NCBI RefSeq assembly: GCF_022533585.1
Contig: NZ_CP092827.1
Span: 5,684,596 to 5,748,595 of the forward strand
DNA length: 64,000 nucleotides
DNA from: Pseudomonas sp. LS.1a
Lineage (GTDB): Bacteria; Pseudomonadota; Gammaproteobacteria; Pseudomonadales; Pseudomonadaceae
Direction: 5' to 3'
The notes under the pieces were generated by a model. That model saw nothing but the letters and a program-made list of their open reading frames with translations, was not told the origin of the DNA and did no database searches. Both the position numbers and the translations under genes were made by a program. Below, in pieces: positions 59,472 to 64,000 of the stretch (positions within the stretch are counted from its first letter, which is position 1; each line of letters starts with the position of its first letter).

Positions 59472-60842
59472 TTACTTGCCGATGCAGAAGCTGGAGAAAA
59501 TCCGCCCCAGCAGGTCATCCGAGCTGAATGCCCCGGTAATCTCCCCCAGGGCCTGCTGCGCCTGGCGCAGGTCTTCCGCCAACAGTTCACCCGCACCAGC
59601 CAGGGTCAGTTGTGCACGGCCGTGCTCCAGGTGCTCGCTGGCCTGGCGCAGGGCATCCAGATGGCGCCGGCGGGCGCTGAAACCACTCTCAGCGGTCTGT
59701 TCATAACCCATGCAGGCCTTCAGGTGGTCGCGCAGCAGCTGCAGCCCTGCGTCATCCCCTTTGGCGCTGAGAGTGATCGTCACATGGCCGTCATCACACT
59801 GTTCCAGCGCGACCCGCTCACCACTCAGGTCGGCCTTGTTGCGAATCAGCGTGACCTTGCCCGGGTCCGGCCGCTGGTCGAGAAATTCCGGCCACAGGGC
59901 AAACGGGTCGCTGGCCTCGGGCGCGGTGGAGTCCACCACCAACAGCACGCGGTCTGCCTCGCCAATGGCCTTCAGCGCGCGTTCCACGCCGATCTTTTCC
60001 ACATGGTCATCGGTATCGCGCAGGCCGGCAGTATCGACCACGTGCAGCGGCATGCCGTCGATGTGGATATGTTCGCGCAGGATGTCCCGGGTGGTACCGG
60101 CAATATCGGTGACGATGGCTGCTTCCCGCCCGGCCAGCTGGTTCAGCAGGCTCGACTTGCCTGCATTCGGCCGGCCGGCGATGACCACGGTCATGCCATC
60201 ACGCAGCAAGGCCCCCTGCCCGGCTTCACGCTGTACTCTGGACAAATCTCCCCGCACTGTATCGAGCATCGCCAGCACGTGGCCATCGGCGAGGAAGTCG
60301 ATTTCCTCCTCAGGGAAGTCGATCGCCGCCTCGACGTAGATGCGCAGCGCAATCAACGCCTCGGTCAGGAAATGCACGCGCTTGGAGAACTCCCCCTGTA
60401 GCGAACGCAGGGCATTGCGCGCGGCCTGGCTGGAACTGGCCTCGATCAGGTCGGCAATGGCTTCAGCCTGGGCCAGGTCGAGTTTGTCGTTGAGGAACGC
60501 ACGCTCGCTGAACTCCCCCGGGCGGGCCAGCCGGCAACCCACTTGTACACAGCGCTGCAGCAGCATATCCAGCACCACCGGGCCACCGTGGCCCTGCAGT
60601 TCCAGCACGTCCTCGCCGGTGAACGAGTTCGGCCCGGGGAAGAACAGCGCAATCCCTTCGTCCAGCACCAGCCCTTCCTCGTCGCGGAACGGGCCGTAAT
60701 GGGCGTGGCGCGGGGTAAGCGTACGGCCGGTGATCAACTGGCCGGCCTGGGCAGCCAGAGGGCCGGACAACCTGACAATACCCACACCGCCGCGGCCCTG
60801 GGCGGTGGCGATGGCGGCGATGGTTTCACGCACAGTGTTCAT
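59472..60842 (-). CDS. mnmE: tRNA modification GTPase MnmE
   Basis: A 456-residue K+-activated GTPase (former TrmE) that works with MnmG. N-terminal [22 protein letters not shown]1 [16 protein letters not shown]2/G3 TDIAGTTRD and DTAGLRDT, G4 RNKADL, and the invariant C-terminal CIGK. Confidence 0.97.
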   Translation of the reverse strand: MNTVRETIAAIATAQGRGGVGIVRLSGPLAAQAGQLITGRTLTPRHAHYGPFRDEEGLVLDEGIALFFPGPNSFTGEDVLELQGHGGPVVLDMLLQRCVQVGCRLARPGEFSERAFLNDKLDLAQAEAIADLIEASSSQAARNALRSLQGEFSKRVHFLTEALIALRIYVEAAIDFPEEEIDFLADGHVLAMLDTVRGDLSRVQREAGQGALLRDGMTVVIAGRPNAGKSSLLNQLAGREAAIVTDIAGTTRDILREHIHIDGMPLHVVDTAGLRDTDDHVEKIGVERALKAIGEADRVLLVVDSTAPEASDPFALWPEFLDQRPDPGKVTLIRNKADLSGERVALEQCDDGHVTITLSAKGDDAGLQLLRDHLKACMGYEQTAESGFSARRRHLDALRQASEHLEHGRAQLTLAGAGELLAEDLRQAQQALGEITGAFSSDDLLGRIFSSFCIGK

Positions 60843-60875
60843 GCTCGAAAGCCTCTACGACAAAAACGACAGATA

Positions 60876-60905
60876 GCAAAAACGCCCCACTAGGGGGCGT
60901 TTTTA
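60876..60905 (-). terminator. Terminator of yidC
   Basis: AAAAACGCCCC/GGGGCGTTTTT stem gives a T-tail in both directions. It lies 24 bp past the yidC stop. Confidence 0.92.
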
Positions 60906-60929
60906 TTCACAGGCTAGCGTAGCAGCCTG

Positions 60930-62612
60930 TCAAGCAGCAGCTTTTTTGCTGGCTGCTTCGATGCTGCGGGTGATGTACCACTGCTGTGCAATCGACAGGC
61001 AGTTGTTCACAACCCAGTACAGCACCAGACCAGCCGGGAACCACAGGAAGAAGAAGGTGAAGATGATCGGCATCATTTTCATCACCTTGGCCTGCATCGG
61101 ATCTGGCGGCGTCGGGTTCAGACGTTGCTGGATGAACATGGTGGCGCCCATGATGATCGGCAGGATGAAGAACGGATCCTTGATCGACAGGTCGGTAATC
61201 CACAGCATCCATGGGGCCTGGCGCATTTCCACGCTTTCCAGCAGTACCCAGTACAGGGCCAGGAACACCGGCATCTGCACCAGGATCGGCAGGCAGCCGC
61301 CCAGCGGGTTGATCTTCTCTTTCTTGTACAGCTCCATCATCGCCTGGGACATCTTCTGGCGATCGTCACCGAAGCGTTCCTTCAGTGCAGCGAGCTTCGG
61401 CGCAACGGCACGCATGCGCGCCATCGAACGGTAGCTGGCAGCCGACAGCGGGAAGAACAGGCCTTTGATCAGCATGGTCAGCACGATGATCGACCAGCCC
61501 CAGTTACCCAGCAGGCTGTGGATATGTTGCAGCAGCCAGAAGATCGGCTGGGCGATGAACCACAGGAAGCCGTAGTCGACGGTCAGTTCCAGGCCTGGGG
61601 ACAACTCTTTCAGCTTGGACTGGATTTTCGGGCCGGCGTACAGCATGGCACTGGTTTCGACCTTGCCGCCAGCAGGCACGCTGATGGCCGGGCCGGTGTA
61701 GCCGATGATGTAGTTGCCCTGGCTGTCCTTGCGGGTCTGAACAACATTGTTGTCCGACTTGGCCGGAATCCAGGCGGTCACGAAGTAGTGCTGCAACCAG
61801 GCAACCCAGCCGCCGGACACATTTTCTTTCAAACTACCTTTGTCGATGTCCTTCATCGAGACCTTTTTGTAAGGCTCGGAAGCTGTCCACAGGGCGGCGC
61901 CCAGGTAGGTAGCGGTGCCGGTGGCGGTGCTCGACGACGGATCGGAGCTGGCGTCACGCTTGAGCTGGGCAAACATGTTGCCGCTCCAGGCCTGGCCGCT
62001 CTGGTTGTCGATCAGGTAGCTGACGGTCAGGTCGTACTCGCCGCGCTTGAAGCTGAAGCGCTTGATGTAGTTGACGCCGTTATCGCTGAACTTCAGGTCG
62101 ACCACCAGTTGCTGCTGGCCATCGGCCAACTGGTAAGCCTTCTTGTCGGCAGCGTACAGCGGGCGACCGGCAGGACGGGCATCCGGACCGTTGGTGCCGG
62201 TCAGGCCGCTTTGTGCCAGGTAGACACGTTCGCCACCGTTGTCGAACAGCTGGAACGGAATGTCCGGATGATCCTGGCGACGTGGGTACTGCGGCAGGTT
62301 CAGCTGGACGATGTCACCACCGACCGGATCGATAGCCAGTTCCAGAACATCGGTCTTGACCCGGATCAGGTCCTTGCTGACCGCGACCGGCGCCAGTTCG
62401 GCTGCGCTGGTTTCGGCGTTGGCACTTGGTACATCGGCGCTGGCGCCGGCATTACCGGCCGGTACGCCGTCCGGCAAGCCCGGGGCAACAGTGCTGGCAG
62501 CAGTATTCTGAGTCGGCAGGGCAGCCTGGCCGTAGTCCTGGTTCCACTTGAGGACCATGACGTAGGACACGATTGCCAGGGCGACGATCAGGATCGTGCG
62601 TTTAATATCCAT
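60930..62612 (-). CDS. yidC: Membrane protein insertase YidC
   Basis: A 560-residue inner-membrane insertase. Helix 1 is RTILIVALAIVSYVMVL after MDIK; a large periplasmic beta-sandwich follows, then the conserved core with SIIVLTMLIKGLFFPLSAASYRSMARM and GGCLPILVQMPVFLALYWVL. ATG 62612 starts 2 bp after the yidD stop. Confidence 0.97.
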   Translation of the reverse strand: MDIKRTILIVALAIVSYVMVLKWNQDYGQAALPTQNTAASTVAPGLPDGVPAGNAGASADVPSANAETSAAELAPVAVSKDLIRVKTDVLELAIDPVGGDIVQLNLPQYPRRQDHPDIPFQLFDNGGERVYLAQSGLTGTNGPDARPAGRPLYAADKKAYQLADGQQQLVVDLKFSDNGVNYIKRFSFKRGEYDLTVSYLIDNQSGQAWSGNMFAQLKRDASSDPSSSTATGTATYLGAALWTASEPYKKVSMKDIDKGSLKENVSGGWVAWLQHYFVTAWIPAKSDNNVVQTRKDSQGNYIIGYTGPAISVPAGGKVETSAMLYAGPKIQSKLKELSPGLELTVDYGFLWFIAQPIFWLLQHIHSLLGNWGWSIIVLTMLIKGLFFPLSAASYRSMARMRAVAPKLAALKERFGDDRQKMSQAMMELYKKEKINPLGGCLPILVQMPVFLALYWVLLESVEMRQAPWMLWITDLSIKDPFFILPIIMGATMFIQQRLNPTPPDPMQAKVMKMMPIIFTFFFLWFPAGLVLYWVVNNCLSIAQQWYITRSIEAASKKAAA

Positions 62613-62614
62613 GA

Positions 62615-62860
62615 TTACTCGGCTATCGAAGAAGTTCGGGAGGAAGGAGCGGGAGGAACGGGATCGAAACCGCCGTCGTTCCACGGATGACAACGCCCCA
62701 GGCGACGAACGGCTAGCCACCCACCACGCCAGAGGCCGTGGTTTTCGATGGCTTCATAAGCGTAACAGGAGCAACTGGGGAAGAAACGACAGTGATTGGC
62801 CATCAGAGGACTAATGGCATAACGGTAAAACTGGATCGGAACGAGCGCCAGTTTACGCAT
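62615..62860 (-). CDS. yidD: YidD membrane-protein insertion efficiency factor
   Basis: An 81-residue protein with the family signature [28 protein letters not shown] and three conserved cysteines, plus an amphipathic N-terminus. It sits between rnpA and yidC as in most bacteria, and overlaps the rnpA end by 8 bp. Confidence 0.95.
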   Translation of the reverse strand: MRKLALVPIQFYRYAISPLMANHCRFFPSCSCYAYEAIENHGLWRGGWLAVRRLGRCHPWNDGGFDPVPPAPSSRTSSIAE

Positions 62861-63257
62861 CTTGACTGTCTACCCCTGCGGAATTGGCAGTCGCTGCTGG
62901 AGCGGGCCGGCTGCGCGCCAGGCGTTTCCAGAGTTTGCCAAAGTGTTGGTGCAATTCCGGGTTTTCTATCTCACCCAATCCCTTGCGCGCGACGATCACG
63001 ATGTCCAACCCGGCAAGCAATTGCTGGTTCAGACGAAAGGAATCGCGCATCAAGCGCTTGAGGCGGTTGCGTTGAACGGCGAGCTTGACGCTCTTCTTGC
63101 CGATCACCAGGCCAAGGCGTGGGTGATCGAGGCCGTTCTCGCGAGCAAGGATCAGCAGGTTTTTCCCTGGAACCTTGCCGGTTGGGGAGTCGAAGACCGC
63201 TTTGAAATGTCGGGGTGTAAGCAGTCGCTTTTCCCGACTGAAGTCCTGACTCACCAC
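62853..63257 (-). CDS. rnpA: Ribonuclease P protein component
   Basis: A 134-residue basic protein that binds the RNase P RNA. Family motif [22 protein letters not shown] (RNR motif). GTG 63257 ([13 protein letters not shown]) is chosen because it begins at the family N-terminus; the in-frame extension to 63350 lies inside rpmH. Confidence 0.93.
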   Translation of the reverse strand: MVSQDFSREKRLLTPRHFKAVFDSPTGKVPGKNLLILARENGLDHPRLGLVIGKKSVKLAVQRNRLKRLMRDSFRLNQQLLAGLDIVIVARKGLGEIENPELHQHFGKLWKRLARSRPAPAATANSAGVDSQDA

Positions 63258-63270
63258 CTGTGCCGAAAAA

Positions 63271-63405
63271 TCAAATGGCCAGACGCTTACGGCCTTTGGC
63301 ACGACGACGCGACAGAACAGCGCGGCCGTTCTTGGTAGCCATACGGGCACGGAAGCCGTGGGTGCGCGCGCGCTTGATGGTGCTTGGTTGGAAAGTACGT
63401 TTCAT
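63271..63405 (-). CDS. rpmH: Ribosomal protein L34
   Basis: A 44-residue very basic protein, [18 protein letters not shown] followed by [23 protein letters not shown]. It is read on the minus strand just upstream of rnpA (gap 13 bp). AGGT lies about 10 bp before ATG 63405. Confidence 0.97.
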   Translation of the reverse strand: MKRTFQPSTIKRARTHGFRARMATKNGRAVLSRRRAKGRKRLAI

Positions 63406-63479
63406 GGCGTATTACCTGGTTTGTCGACGACGGGCCGGGATGGCCCCCTTTTTAAGAGACCGGCGATTCTAGAGAAAGC

Positions 63480-63960
63480 AAGCCCGTAGGTCAATTTCCA
63501 ACCAGTCTTTCCATATAGAGCACGTGATGGACGGTGCGTGCTTGTCCATCACCACGGGGTGCTTGATCGGACACACGAATTGGGGACAACATGAAAAAAA
63601 AGAAGAGACATATAAAAAGCTTTTCTGAAGAATCTATAAATCTTAAGTGGATAACCTTCTGTGGATAACCTTCTTGAGACCATAAAATACGCGCTGTACA
63701 GAGTTTTACAACTGTGTTCTCAACCGGTGCTGCGCTTGTTTCCTTCATGGTCAAAAGCTGTGGATGAAAACGACGCTTATCCACAGTCGAGTTATCAACA
63801 GGGCTGACCCCAGGGTTGTGCATAGCGCTCATGGTCGCTTATCCACAGGGCTTATTCACAGCGCCGCGAAGCCGTTTCGGTCGATAAATGGCTGTTTTGT
63901 CATGGTTCCTAGCGTGTCCACATGTGGATAACTGAACGCTCGACCGGTACAATGGCGGTT
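63480..63960. other. oriC: Chromosomal replication origin oriC (rpmH-dnaA intergenic)
   Basis: Four perfect DnaA boxes at 63661-63669 (TGTGGATAA), 63777-63785 and 63839-63847 (TTATCCACA), and 63923-63931 (TGTGGATAA), plus close variants at 63647, 63759, 63792 and 63852. An AT-rich A/T-tract region (63590-63660) next to the boxes is the likely unwinding element. This is the known pseudomonad origin position, between rpmH and dnaA; dnaA itself lies beyond the window. Confidence 0.93.
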
Positions 63961-64000
63961 TGTTTTTGCCTCATCCGGCTTTCAAACTCAGGGGATATCC

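Overview
The window is a stretch of a Pseudomonas chromosome, most likely P. putida group. The right half has the classic pseudomonad origin order: atpIBEFHAGDC, parB, parA, rsmG, mnmG, mnmE, yidC, yidD, rnpA, rpmH, then a DnaA-box-rich region where dnaA should follow just past the edge. The P. putida-type REP palindrome (GCGGGTTTACCCGC core) occurs between several genes, and GC-rich codon use fits. The replication genes run on the minus strand, away from oriC.

Layout. 1-13.8 kb is core: an SMI1/KNR4 protein, a Kef-type antiporter, an acyl-CoA thioesterase, pdxY, a DUF3301 protein, a zinc-starvation block (COG0523 GTPase, DUF1826 protein, zigA, divergent folE2 with a Zur box between), a DUF3617 protein, cardiolipin synthase, cfa and lpd. 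13.8-43.0 kb is a Tn7-like transposon at attTn7, downstream of glmS. 43.0-64 kb is core again: glmS, its DeoR-family neighbour, glmU, the atp operon, parAB and the rest up to oriC.

The Tn7-like element carries tnsA-tnsB-tnsC (minus strand) and two different TniQ/TnsD-family targeting genes. Directional repeats with the core AATTAAA(A/G)C(T/A)GTCGC sit at both ends in opposite orientation: three spaced copies at the left and two close copies at the right. The right terminus lies 29 bp past the glmS stop codon, where Tn7 inserts. Left cargo: a PD-(D/E)XK plus TOPRIM nuclease; a MarR-controlled MFS/acetyltransferase/flavoprotein module with Cys-pair tail; a membrane-tailed unknown protein; and a large arsenic island (ArsO-like flavoproteins, two ArsR, two LMW-PTP-type reductases, Acr3, ArsH, a phosphatase, GAPDH and ArsJ). 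Right cargo: a lone Xre/MbcA/ParS-type antitoxin, an Abi_C protein, the IetA/IetS ATPase-subtilase pair and the second TniQ. The island therefore combines arsenic and organoarsenical resistance with probable phage defence.

Two non-coding patterns stand out. Perfect DnaA boxes (TTATCCACA) are far commoner than chance across the core DNA, with eight inside 1.9 kb of the zinc-GTPase genes at 5.0-6.8 kb. A 15/16 match to the chromosomal ParB site parS lies inside folE2.
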